The notes under the pieces were generated by a model. That model saw only the letters and a program-made list of their open reading frames with translations, ran no database searches and was not told the origin of the DNA. The translations under genes and the position numbers were made by a program. From CAYLLN01 sp036496265 (lineage in GTDB: Bacteria > Planctomycetota > Planctomycetia > Pirellulales > Pirellulaceae): a stretch of 13,407 nt of DNA. The stretch is taken from positions 1 to 13,407 of the forward strand of contig DASXLL010000246.1 of assembly GCA_036496265.1 (NCBI GenBank). The letters run 5' to 3'. How positions within the stretch are numbered: position 1 is the stretch's first letter; the number at the start of each line of letters is the position of its first letter. Positions 1 through 6,800 of the stretch are shown in pieces.

Positions 1-235
1 CGGAAAGCGAGTAATCGTCATCAGCGCCACTCGCTTTCGCAGGCGCCGCTTTGGCAGGCGTCGACTTTCCAGCCGCCGCCTTTGAAGCATCGGGCTTGGC
101 CGTAGCCTTAGCAGGCGCAGTGCCGCCGGGAATTTTCAGGGGCTTCTGGCAGCCGGGGCATTTCACCGTCTTGCCGGCCAATTCGTCTTTGGCGGCGAAC
201 GCCTTGCCGCAGGAACACTGAACTTTGATTGCCAT
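1..235 (-). CDS. Zinc-ribbon-like protein, N-terminal part (cut by left edge)
   Basis: The protein begins MAIKVQCSCGKAF and can be read for 78 codons before it leaves the window. Four cysteines, C7 and C9 followed by C26 and C29 (CxC...CxxC), form a small zinc-ribbon-like head of the kind found at the start of many planctomycete proteins. After residue 37 the chain becomes an Ala/Lys/Pro-rich linker, then an acidic stretch (DDDYSLS) at the edge. The start is the ATG at 233-235. It has no good Shine-Dalgarno sequence, but the head matches the family start well. The part downstream of the linker, which would show the function, lies outside the window. Metal binding is inferred from the cysteine pattern. 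The gene is divergent from the secreted-protein gene at 426, with about 190 bases between them. Confidence 0.75.
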   Translation of the reverse strand, partial: MAIKVQCSCGKAFAAKDELAGKTVKCPGCQKPLKIPGGTAPAKATAKPDASKAAAGKSTPAKAAPAKASGADDDYSLS

Positions 236-425
236 GGGGAGCGTTGCTTGCGCGGTTTTGTCGATTCCAGTGTTCATTTTGCAATGCAATTGGCTTGGCC
301 GCAATGAACACGTCGCAACGAATCGGCTGATTTGACCCCTGAATTGCGTTGCGGCGGCAAAGAGCGGCAATTACCGTGAAAGATAGGTCGCAGTTCTCCA
401 TAATCGCCGACATTTGAGCCGCATC

Positions 426-842
426 ATGATCCGCAAACTCTCGCTATTGCTGATTCTTCTCGTTTTCGCCGTGCCCAACGCCGCGAGCGCTTACTGGCCC
501 TATCTGGGGTACGGCGGCTATGGCGGGTATGGCTACGGCTGGGGATTCAATCAGGCGACGAACTACGTCCCCTCGCCGCCGTACTACGCCATCTATCCGC
601 CCGTCTATTATTCTTCGCAGATCACCGCCCGGCACTATGGGGCGAGTCCGTTTGCCTGGTCACCCGGCATGGAGCCGATCACGTACGTCGGCGAGCCGGC
701 TATGGCTGCTGCGCCCGAGCCGCAGATTATCGACAATCCGTATGTGACAACCAAAAACACCAGCAAGCAGAACGACGCGACTGAAAAAGTGGTTGAAGCA
801 TTGAAAATGGACAACCCGTTCGTCGCCAGCGCGGCTCGCTAG
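426..842 (+). CDS. Small Tyr/Gly-rich exported protein, planctomycete-type
   Basis: This 138-residue protein has a clear Sec signal peptide: MIRK, a Leu/Ile/Val core, then PNAASA before YWPYLGYGG. The mature part is very rich in Tyr, Gly and Pro through residue 60 (GYGGYGGYGYGWG, then PSPPYYAIYPPVYY). A segment reading RHYGASPFAW resembles a motif I recall from small exported planctomycete proteins. Two short related motifs, DNPYV and DNPFV, lie near the C-terminus. There is no cysteine and no enzyme motif, so a structural or surface role is possible but unproven. A TTG at 414 is also in frame, but the ATG at 426 gives a better signal peptide and is preferred. The gene is followed by a hairpin and then by a lipoprotein gene on the same strand. 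Confidence 0.75.
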   Translation: MIRKLSLLLILLVFAVPNAASAYWPYLGYGGYGGYGYGWGFNQATNYVPSPPYYAIYPPVYYSSQITARHYGASPFAWSPGMEPITYVGEPAMAAAPEPQIIDNPYVTTKNTSKQNDATEKVVEALKMDNPFVASAAR

Positions 843-909
843 CAGTCGCATTCGCTGCTCAAGCGACCTTGGTTCATCAAGCGCCCGGCGTTAGAGTCCG
901 CCGCAAGTA

Positions 910-941
910 GGCAACTCGCTTAACACGCTCCGCGAGTTGCC
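910..941. repeat. Perfect 10-bp inverted repeat (hairpin)
   Basis: GGCAACTCGC at 910-919 and GCGAGTTGCC at 932-941 are exact reverse complements around a 12-base loop. It lies 67 bases after the upstream stop codon and 46 bases before the lipoprotein start. No T-run follows on the plus strand, so it does not look like a standard intrinsic terminator. It could be a leader or processing structure, or a dispersed palindrome. Confidence 0.7.
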
Positions 942-987
942 ATGGCTGTCGATTGCAGCCGGCGGGCGATTCTACCGAGGCGCCATT

Positions 988-1362
988 GTGATCCGCTTCG
1001 TTCTACTACTTAGTGCTGTTAGCTGCCTCGGCTGCCAATCGGCCGATCCGTTAGCCGTCTTCGGCCCCTACAAAGTGCCTGCCCCCTCCACGGCGCAGGT
1101 GTCGCCGTATTATCCGCCAACGGGCACGACGGCTCAGCAACCGGTAGAAAAAACAATGTCGCCGCGAGTCTCGGTATCTGTCGAGACACCGCCTCCGCCG
1201 ATCAGCGCCACGCGACTGGCGACTGATCCGGCCGATCGCCAGCCGATTCGAGTCGTGGAAAATCCTTCCGGCACAACGAGAACTGCGGCAGCCACCAACC
1301 GCGGCGCATCGACTTCCGCCGAGGGGAATTGGCAAGCGCCTTCGACGGCGACCGCGAAGTAA
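988..1362 (+). CDS. Small putative lipoprotein, planctomycete-type
   Basis: The predicted protein is 124 residues from the GTG at 988. The start is chosen because a GAGG box lies about 8 bases upstream and because it gives a compact lipoprotein signal: MIRFVLLLSAVSCLGC. The hydrophobic stretch ends in Leu-Gly-Cys with the lipidation Cys at residue 16; Cys instead of Leu at -3 makes the lipobox imperfect. The mature protein starts QSADPLAVFGPYKVPAP, a sequence style I recognise from small planctomycete lipoproteins. The rest is Pro/Thr/Ala-rich and probably disordered. An earlier in-frame TTG at 937 sits inside a hairpin arm and would bury the signal. No function can be assigned. The stop lies 10 bases from the converging end of the kinase-like gene, with no terminator visible between them. 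Lgt, encoded at 11019-12296, would be the lipidating enzyme. Confidence 0.7.
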   Translation: MIRFVLLLSAVSCLGCQSADPLAVFGPYKVPAPSTAQVSPYYPPTGTTAQQPVEKTMSPRVSVSVETPPPPISATRLATDPADRQPIRVVENPSGTTRTAAATNRGASTSAEGNWQAPSTATAK

Positions 1363-1372
1363 ATGACGTCGG

Positions 1373-4048
1373 TTACTTAACGTCTTCTTCGTCGTCGGTC
1401 TTGAGCAATTCGATTTTTGCGTCGCCGGCGAGAAAATAGACGCGAAAATGGATCTTTGCCGCGCCTTCGGTCGCGCCGGCAAATTCGAGGATAAAGCGAA
1501 GCTGATCCAAAGTAGTATTCAGGGCCGTTTCTTCGTTTGCCAGGCGCGTGATCGTGGCCTCGCGGGCTTCTTTCTCGGCATCGGCGCGTGGCCGCGAGTC
1601 CTTGGCCTTCCGCAACTCGCCGCGGAGTCGTGCCAGTTCCTGCTGATATTGGAGCTGCGCCGCGGTCAAGTCCTTGCGGCGATAAGGCCGCGGATCGCCC
1701 GAGCTTTCGACTTTCACAGCGGCCTGCGAACGCACGTCGATTGCCGCGGCGGCTGACGCAGTGTTCAGCTTAAAGAAGAGTGGAATCGACTTCTCCGCTG
1801 GACCAGTGCCGACGGACACCGTATCGCCCACGTTCGTCGGCCCTTTCGGCTCTTGGCGAAGCTTAGGAAAACCTTCCGTCCGCGTGACCTCCAGAAAAAT
1901 CTGCTTCGCCAGCGGCAAATTATTAACCGACCACTTCACCGACGCGCTGGGCTTTTCGATATCGATGAGCAGCGGCTGCGCCTTCTGGGGCATGCGAAAG
2001 GCGAGCGTTTGCTTCGATTTGCCAAGCGCCAGCGCGCAATTCATCAGGTGCCGGGCGACGAGCGACTGATTGGCTGCTTCTTCGGTCCATTGGAAGAGCA
2101 ATTCGCCATTTTTCACCGACAAAGCCGCAACCGTCGTCGCGTCGCGGTTGCCCGTGAGTTGAATGTCCCACTCGCGTGAGTTCATTTCCCGCGGCACTAG
2201 CTCAAACCGTTGCCGTGTCGCCCGAATTGCCGTGTCACCGCCGAGGAGCGCGATGTTTGTGGGAGAATCGCCATCGAGATCGCAGTGGCCGAAGCTGACG
2301 GGCCTCAGCGACGACGCCATTGGCGAGTCCGCCTCCGGCAACGGCGCCAGCGAAATCGATTTTGGAAGTCCTTTAAATGGATCGCCGCTTGAGTTCTTCG
2401 TCGGCAGAGTCCCCGTGGCCGGTAATTTGGCCTGCGCGGCGGCAACGACGGCTGACGGAGCATCGCCAGCTTCGGTTTTCGGGTCGGCCACTGGCGTCGC
2501 ATCAACAGCAGGAGGAAGCGGTGGAGAGTTTGCTTCGGCCGGCGCAGACGCCGGCGACGGTGGATTGGCATCGACCTTCGCCGGCGGGGCAGCAACCGCG
2601 ATTCCCGGATTCGCGTCGGGCAAAATCGGATTGGCTACTTCAGCCGCGGGGGCCTCAGCAACTTCTGGCTGAGCGGTGTAAACTGGATCGTTATTGACTT
2701 TGGCCGGCGGTTTCGCCGTGCGATTGGCCGCGACGAGCAACACGACGATGGCGCAGATTCCAAACGCGAACGCGGCAGCGCCACCGATCGCTCCGGCGAT
2801 TACGAGTGGCGAAAAACGGGTCGTCAACGCGGCAACGGACCAGCGCCCAGCCGACGGCGAATTTGCACCAGGACGACCCACCGGCCGCTTGCCCCCAGGA
2901 TCGCGCGTTTGAATCACAAACTCCGCTTGCGGCGGTGGAACGACCGGTGGAATCTGTCCCTCAATAACAATCACTGGCAATCCGGCTGGAACGTTTGCCA
3001 GCGGTGGCGCGGCGAGTGCCTCTTCCGCCGCTATGACGGATTTGCTGGCGTCCGCTGCCTTGGCCATCGCGGATTGAAGGCTGCCGAGAACCGAGTCCAT
3101 CGAGCGAGGTCGATCAGCCGGGATATCCGCCATCAGAGTGCGGCACAGAGCGACGATTTCGGCGGGGATTGATTGGTTCGCTCCGAGATGGGCGGCCGCG
3201 GTCGCTGCGTTTTTGGCCGCTTTGCCGGTCAGCAGAAAAGTGAACACACTGCCGAGCGAATAGACATCGCAAGCGATGTCGGCTGCTTCGCCGTCGCCGC
3301 GCATCTCGGGCGCTTGGAAAATGACTGCCGCCAGCGAAGCCGTTTCGACATCTTCATCGGCATCATCGGTTTCCGGCAACGCGCCAGAACCATCCTGGCC
3401 AATCTCCAGAATCTTGACGACGCCGTAACTGTCTCGCACCAGATTCGCCGGTTTCAGATCGCCATGCACTACGCCGTGTGAGTGAGCGTAAGCCAGGCCG
3501 TCAACGACTTGCGAAATAAAATCGAGAGCTTGAGGCAGCTTCAGCGGGCCGCGCTTTTCGACGAGCTGCTCCAGGTTTTGGCCCTCGACCTGCTCCATGA
3601 CCACGTAATGGCCGAGCCGGTCCTGACTGACGTCATAGACATGGCTGATGTTCTTGTGGTCGAGGCCGCAAGCGTTCTGGGCACCCTTCAGGAAGCGAGC
3701 GACCGCGTCGGGGTTTTTTTCGAGGCGCTTGGCAAGAACTTTCAGCGCGTGCCGCCGGCCCATCTGGACATGTTCGGCCAGATAGACACGGCCGGTGGGC
3801 GAAGTGTCGAGCTGATCGAGGAGCTTGTATTTGCCGACAATCAGGCGATGAAAGCGGTGCAGAAGCTGATCGGCCTGCCACCTCGTCAGCGTGCCGTCTT
3901 TGATCAGCGCTCGGGCGACGGCCTTTGGATCGGTGAGCGCCGCGGCAGTCTCGCGGGCCTTCGCCAGCGATTCCGACGAAAGCAGGCTGCTCTTTTCGAT
4001 AGCGCGAAGCAGCGCTGCGACGCTCTCGACGGGCGTTAGCGCGGCCAT
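1373..4048 (-). CDS. Membrane-anchored Ser/Thr kinase homologue, probable pseudokinase
   Basis: This 891-residue protein has four parts: a helical N-terminal region (1-70, with LTRWQADQLL typical of planctomycete kinases), a Hanks-type kinase fold (about 73-330), one membrane helix (about 414-441), and a large outer part. The outer part has a Pro/Ala-rich linker (442-560), a predicted beta-rich region, a coiled coil (about 797-850) and an acidic tail. Retained kinase residues are K103 (ALK), D197, K199 and N202 (HGDLKPAN), E248 (APE), D261 and R313. Lost or changed are two of three glycines in the nucleotide loop (D81, S83; G86 kept), the helix-C Glu (G122 in KGAQ), the HRD Arg (G196) and the DFG motif, which reads E215-I-G. 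Together these predict weak or no phosphotransfer and a role as a binding or sensing scaffold. The gene is divergent from the thioredoxin-protease gene and ends 10 bases from the lipoprotein gene. Confidence 0.88.
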   Translation of the reverse strand: MAALTPVESVAALLRAIEKSSLLSSESLAKARETAAALTDPKAVARALIKDGTLTRWQADQLLHRFHRLIVGKYKLLDQLDTSPTGRVYLAEHVQMGRRHALKVLAKRLEKNPDAVARFLKGAQNACGLDHKNISHVYDVSQDRLGHYVVMEQVEGQNLEQLVEKRGPLKLPQALDFISQVVDGLAYAHSHGVVHGDLKPANLVRDSYGVVKILEIGQDGSGALPETDDADEDVETASLAAVIFQAPEMRGDGEAADIACDVYSLGSVFTFLLTGKAAKNAATAAAHLGANQSIPAEIVALCRTLMADIPADRPRSMDSVLGSLQSAMAKAADASKSVIAAEEALAAPPLANVPAGLPVIVIEGQIPPVVPPPQAEFVIQTRDPGGKRPVGRPGANSPSAGRWSVAALTTRFSPLVIAGAIGGAAAFAFGICAIVVLLVAANRTAKPPAKVNNDPVYTAQPEVAEAPAAEVANPILPDANPGIAVAAPPAKVDANPPSPASAPAEANSPPLPPAVDATPVADPKTEAGDAPSAVVAAAQAKLPATGTLPTKNSSGDPFKGLPKSISLAPLPEADSPMASSLRPVSFGHCDLDGDSPTNIALLGGDTAIRATRQRFELVPREMNSREWDIQLTGNRDATTVAALSVKNGELLFQWTEEAANQSLVARHLMNCALALGKSKQTLAFRMPQKAQPLLIDIEKPSASVKWSVNNLPLAKQIFLEVTRTEGFPKLRQEPKGPTNVGDTVSVGTGPAEKSIPLFFKLNTASAAAAIDVRSQAAVKVESSGDPRPYRRKDLTAAQLQYQQELARLRGELRKAKDSRPRADAEKEAREATITRLANEETALNTTLDQLRFILEFAGATEGAAKIHFRVYFLAGDAKIELLKTDDEEDVK

Positions 4049-4240
4049 GAGTGCTCTTGAGGGCAGCAGAACAAGATGGTTAACGGCAGTGCATCAATTT
4101 TGGCCTGCCCCACTGGGATTCGCAACAACCGAGGCTGGTTTACGTAACAGGTTTGAGATCCCCCCTGCATTGGCATCACGGTGCCTCGACGTGCTTTTGC
4201 CTATGGCACGCCAGGTGCTTTACCGCCAGTCTCGCCAAAG

Positions 4241-4473
4241 GCGGATGACCGCATGAAACGCATCATCCGCTGCCGCAAACGTTGAATTCGCAGGGGTTTA
4301 GCTTGAATTTGTTCCGGGGATAGGCGAAGCGACGCAGGGGCGGATCGGCCTTGGAGGCTGGATTGGCCTTGTAAGTTTTTCAAACTGTCACGACAGTACG
4401 CAACCCGCCTCGAAGGATCGAGGTCCAAATTCGCGACTAGGAAGCTCCCCGCAGCCGAAAGGCTAAGCTTCCT
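4241..4473 (+). promoter_or_regulatory. Possible structured 5' leader of the protease gene
   Basis: The 450-base gap between the two divergent genes (4049-4498) holds no convincing coding sequence but several strong inverted repeats. GCGGATGA at 4241-4248 pairs with TCATCCGC at 4263-4270. ACTGTC/GACAGT form a tight dyad at 4384-4397. CCTCG/CGAGG pair at 4408-4423 with a 6-base loop. AGGAAGCT at 4439-4446 pairs with AGCTTCCT at 4466-4473 and encloses an inner AGCC-GAAA-GGCT stem with a GNRA tetraloop. Two near-identical 12-mers, GGATCGGCCTTG and GGATTGGCCTTG, lie at 4342 and 4360. The last hairpin ends 15 bases before the Shine-Dalgarno sequence, so it could control translation. I could not match it to a known riboswitch. 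The region must also hold promoters for both genes, but I see no clear -35/-10 pair. Confidence 0.4.
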
Positions 4474-4488
4474 GCCGCCAACTTCCAT

Positions 4489-4493
4489 GGAGG
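4489..4493 (+). promoter_or_regulatory. Ribosome binding site that sets the start at 4499
   Basis: GGAGG at 4489-4493 (longer match GGAGGGA) lies 5 bases before the ATG at 4499. An earlier in-frame ATG at 4487 overlaps this box and has none of its own, so 4499 is the likely start. Confidence 0.75.
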
Positions 4494-4498
4494 GAAGC

Positions 4499-5929
4499 AT
4501 GAGCTCGTTTTCGTCTTTGGCCTTGTTGGCCGTTCTCGCCGCGGCGCCCGATACGACGCTGCTGCAGTTCTCGTCGCAGCGGTGCCAGCATTGTCAGTCG
4601 ATGCAGCCGGTCATCGCGCAGTTGGCCCAGCAAGGCGTCAACGTGCAAACGATCGACGTCGATCAGCAGCTTTCGGTCGCGCGGCAGTTTCAGATCGCCG
4701 GCGTGCCGACGTTTGTCGCGGTCAGCGGCGGACGCGAGATCGGCCGCATTGAAGGCGTAACTTCACCCGACAAGCTCGCCGCTCTCGTAGGGTGGGACAA
4801 GGCGGCCTCGGCGAGCGTCGGCCCACCTGCGCAAACGGCCACCGCGTCGCCGGATGCCGCCCGCGCCGCCACTGTTCGTATCAAAGTCGAAGATGCGGGC
4901 GGTTATGGCTTCGGCACGGGCACGATCATCGATATGCACGATAGCGAGGCCCTCGTCGTAACCTGCGGCCACTTATTTCGCGAGTCGAAAGGCAAAGGGA
5001 AGATCACTGCCGATTTGTTTGTCAGCGGCGCCGCTCAGACGGTCGATGGACAACTCATTGGCTACGATCTCGAACGAGACATCGCGTTGATCAGCGTTCG
5101 CAGCGGGCCCGGTGCAAAGGCAGCCGCTGTTGCGCCGCCGGGCTACACCGTTCGGCCTGGCGATCGCGCGTTTACGATTGGCTGCGACAAAGGCGCTGAT
5201 CCAAGCATTCGGCAGACGCAAATTACAGCGGTCAACAAATATCGCGGGAAGCCAAATTTTACGGCGGCGGGCCAGCCGATCGATGGCCGCAGCGGCGGAG
5301 GATTGTTCTCAGCCGATGGTTTTTTGATCGGCATCTGCAACGCGGCTGATCCGAAGGATGATGAGGGCATTTATGCGGGGCTGGCGTCGATTCATTGGCA
5401 GCTCGATCAAATTGGGCAGTCGGAGATTTATCAGCGGAGTGCGCTGGCGAGCGCGGCGGCGGTGGCAAGCAATGTGATTCAGCCAGGCTCGGCGGGAGCC
5501 TCCCCCTCCCAGATCGTTGCGCCGCAGGTGCCCGCGCTGCCGCAGATTCCCCTGCCGCCGCAAATGGCGATGGCTGCGCCAGCCGTTGCAGAATCGCAAA
5601 TGCGTTCGCCCTCGCAAATCGCCTTTCCATCGCAAATCGCCTTTCCATCGCGAACGCCGGACGTGGCTCCGGTGGTGGCTGCTGGCGATGACACCGAAAT
5701 CGTCTTCATCGTTCGCTCCAAGCGCGACCCGTCGCAGCGGAGCGATGTATATGTGGTCGATCAGGCCGCGCCGGACCTCGTCGCTCGGATTACGCACGCG
5801 GCGCGTGCCAGTGGCGAGCAGCGGGCGGCGCTGGCGAATCGCGCGTCTCAGCCGCCGGTGAGAACGGCAGCGGCCGGCCCGCCCCGGACTGGCACATCCG
5901 TTATTCGCGGTCAATCGTCGGATTATTGA
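4499..5929 (+). CDS. Exported thioredoxin-trypsin-like serine protease fusion
   Basis: The product has 476 residues. A hydrophobic N-terminus (SLALLAVLAAA, no basic residue) may be a weak signal peptide. Residues about 19-100 are a thioredoxin fold with active site C29-Q-H-C32 and the cis-Pro loop GVPTF (P70). Residues about 124-312 are a chymotrypsin/trypsin-fold protease with a complete triad: H158 in TCGHLF, D194 in LERDIALI, and S265 in GRSGGGLF. Residues about 315-395 are an Ala/Pro/Gln/Ser-rich linker with short repeats, followed by a small region with IVFIVRSK and DVYVVDQ and a low-complexity end. The likely role is extracytoplasmic proteolysis tied to thiol redox or folding, which is an inference. 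The gene has a strong Shine-Dalgarno sequence and a possibly structured leader. A palindromic repeat and an 18-bp tandem duplication lie inside the linker coding region. Confidence 0.88.
   Translation: MSSFSSLALLAVLAAAPDTTLLQFSSQRCQHCQSMQPVIAQLAQQGVNVQTIDVDQQLSVARQFQIAGVPTFVAVSGGREIGRIEGVTSPDKLAALVGWDKAASASVGPPAQTATASPDAARAATVRIKVEDAGGYGFGTGTIIDMHDSEALVVTCGHLFRESKGKGKITADLFVSGAAQTVDGQLIGYDLERDIALISVRSGPGAKAAAVAPPGYTVRPGDRAFTIGCDKGADPSIRQTQITAVNKYRGKPNFTAAGQPIDGRSGGGLFSADGFLIGICNAADPKDDEGIYAGLASIHWQLDQIGQSEIYQRSALASAAAVASNVIQPGSAGASPSQIVAPQVPALPQIPLPPQMAMAAPAVAESQMRSPSQIAFPSQIAFPSRTPDVAPVVAAGDDTEIVFIVRSKRDPSQRSDVYVVDQAAPDLVARITHAARASGEQRAALANRASQPPVRTAAAGPPRTGTSVIRGQSSDY
5485..5510. repeat. 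Palindromic repeat element inside the protease gene
   Basis: AGGCTC at 5485-5490 and GAGCCT at 5496-5501 form a 6-bp stem around GGCGG, followed by CCCCTCCC. Translated on the minus strand it reads EGEAPAEPG, a peptide I recognise as the trace of a dispersed palindrome common in planctomycete genomes. Here it is read in frame on the plus strand as PGSAGASPSQ within the protease linker. Confidence 0.55.
5612..5647 (+). repeat. 18-bp tandem duplication in the protease linker
   Basis: TCGCAAATCGCCTTTCCA occurs twice without a gap (5612-5629 and 5630-5647) and encodes SQIAFP twice. A diverged copy just upstream encodes SQMRSP. The unit length keeps the frame, so the linker can grow or shrink by six residues. 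Confidence 0.9.
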
Positions 5930-6030
5930 TCTCACAATCGGCAAAGACGACACGACCGATTGGTTCTGGTTCTGCGTGTGGCCTAGATTAGAGCGTGGCA
6001 TGCGTATCCGCCGCCAACTCCGATCGGCAG

Positions 6031-6053
6031 GGCACTGGCAAGATGCCAGTGCC
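6031..6053. repeat. Perfect 10-bp palindromic repeat
   Basis: GGCACTGGCA at 6031-6040 and TGCCAGTGCC at 6044-6053 are exact reverse complements around the loop AGA. The sequence resembles a short palindrome I recall from many planctomycete intergenic regions. It lies 11 bases before the start of the small membrane protein gene and about 100 bases after the protease stop. There is no T-run, so terminator function is uncertain. Confidence 0.7.
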
Positions 6054-6064
6054 ACCCTTGGACC

Positions 6065-6247
6065 ATGCAAATGCTCTCCATGCTGTTCATTCTCACTGTC
6101 TGCGCCGCGAATTTTGCGATCGGTTTTGGGCTGGCCGTGCGAATGGGCCATGGACCGGCAAAACTCGTACAGAAATTCGCCGGGAAAACGCAGGCCGCAG
6201 CCGCGCACGAACAAACTCAGTCGTCCGAAGCAGCTCACTCTAAGTAG
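6065..6247 (+). CDS. Small single-span membrane protein (hypothetical)
   Basis: This is a 60-residue reading frame: MQMLSMLFILTVCAANFAIG, then FGLAVRMGHGP and a polar tail rich in Ala, Gln, Ser and His. Residues about 4-27 form one strong membrane helix. The pattern NFAIGFGLAV followed by MGHGP resembles the membrane segment at the start of some longer planctomycete proteins, so it may be a small stand-alone version or the remainder of a longer gene. The ATG at 6065 has only a weak GGA upstream, and the ATG at 6071 is an alternative. A strong palindrome ends 11 bases before the start. It converges with the ridA-family gene, 19 bases away. No function can be given. Confidence 0.5.
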   Translation: MQMLSMLFILTVCAANFAIGFGLAVRMGHGPAKLVQKFAGKTQAAAAHEQTQSSEAAHSK

Positions 6248-6266
6248 CGCTGATTCGACGCTGTTT

Positions 6267-6728
6267 TCAGGCCAATTCAAAAATCGCTTCAATCTCGACC
6301 GTGCAATTGCGCGGCAATGAACCCATGCCGACCGCGCTGCGGGCACCGACGCCGTGCTCGTCGCCCCAGATGCTTTTCCACAATTCGCTGCAGCCGTTGA
6401 TGACTTCCGGATGATTGTGGAAGTCGCTGGTGCAGTTGACCATGCCCAGCGTTTTGACGAGGCGTTTCACTCGGTCGAGAGAGCCGAGGTTGTGGCGGAG
6501 CGTGGTGAGAATGGCGAGGCCGGCGCCTTCGGCCGCCTTTTTGCCAAAGTCTTGGTCGACTTCGCTGCCAACTTTCCCCGAGATGATCGTGCCGTCTGAG
6601 CGGACAGATACATGGCCCGAGCAGTAGGCCATATTGCCGGCGATTACGACCGGTTTATAAACGCCGCCGGGTTTGGGAATCGGCGGCAACTGCAGGTTCA
6701 GCTCGACGAGTTTGGATTCGGCGCTCAT
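6267..6728 (-). CDS. RidA/YjgF/UK114-family protein
   Basis: This 153-residue protein belongs to the Rid (YjgF/YER057c/UK114) family. Classical RidA hydrolyses reactive 2-aminoacrylate and related enamine or imine intermediates in the cytoplasm. The family signature lies near the C-terminus: GARSAVGMGSLPRNCTVEIE, containing R130, which corresponds to the catalytic Arg of RidA, and the EIEA segment with E146. The N-terminal part shows the usual beta strands (VVIAGNMAYCSGHV). It is longer than classical RidA (about 128 residues) and fits the roughly 150-residue subgroup, whose substrates are less certain, so a ridA symbol is not given. The start is supported by GAGGAG (plus-strand 6737-6742) 8 bases upstream. 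It lies downstream of hisI on the same strand, separated by a MITE-like repeat. Confidence 0.9.
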   Translation of the reverse strand: MSAESKLVELNLQLPPIPKPGGVYKPVVIAGNMAYCSGHVSVRSDGTIISGKVGSEVDQDFGKKAAEGAGLAILTTLRHNLGSLDRVKRLVKTLGMVNCTSDFHNHPEVINGCSELWKSIWGDEHGVGARSAVGMGSLPRNCTVEIEAIFELA

Positions 6729-6800
6729 GGTCTCGGCTCCTCAAATAAACGATGGGGACGACTTCGTGTGCATGAATATAGCGCTCGGCCGAGCCAGCGC

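Noticed and set aside
108..413. Open frame of about 100 codons on the minus strand
   Set aside because: It overlaps the zinc-ribbon gene in another frame, and its product has no recognisable pattern. The frame starting at 235 has a clear family N-terminus.
937..987. TTG at 937 as start of the lipoprotein gene
   Set aside because: It lies inside the right arm of the 910-941 hairpin and places 17 polar residues before the signal. GTG 988 has a GAGG box and a normal lipoprotein signal.
2163..2672. Long plus-strand frames within the kinase-like gene (also 3482-4039)
   Set aside because: They are antisense to a gene with strong domain evidence. Their Gly/Ala/Ser-rich or patternless products follow from the GC-rich codons of the real gene.
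4380..4473. c-di-GMP-I (GEMM) riboswitch
   Set aside because: Only loose similarity in GCAGCC-GAAA-GGCTAA. The conserved core and the receptor for the tetraloop could not be found, so a named riboswitch is not claimed.
5309..6346. 345-codon minus-strand frame opposite the protease gene
   Set aside because: The product is Arg-rich with no domain pattern. It runs across the triad-coding region of the protease, two palindromic repeats and a small gene, which marks it as a shadow.
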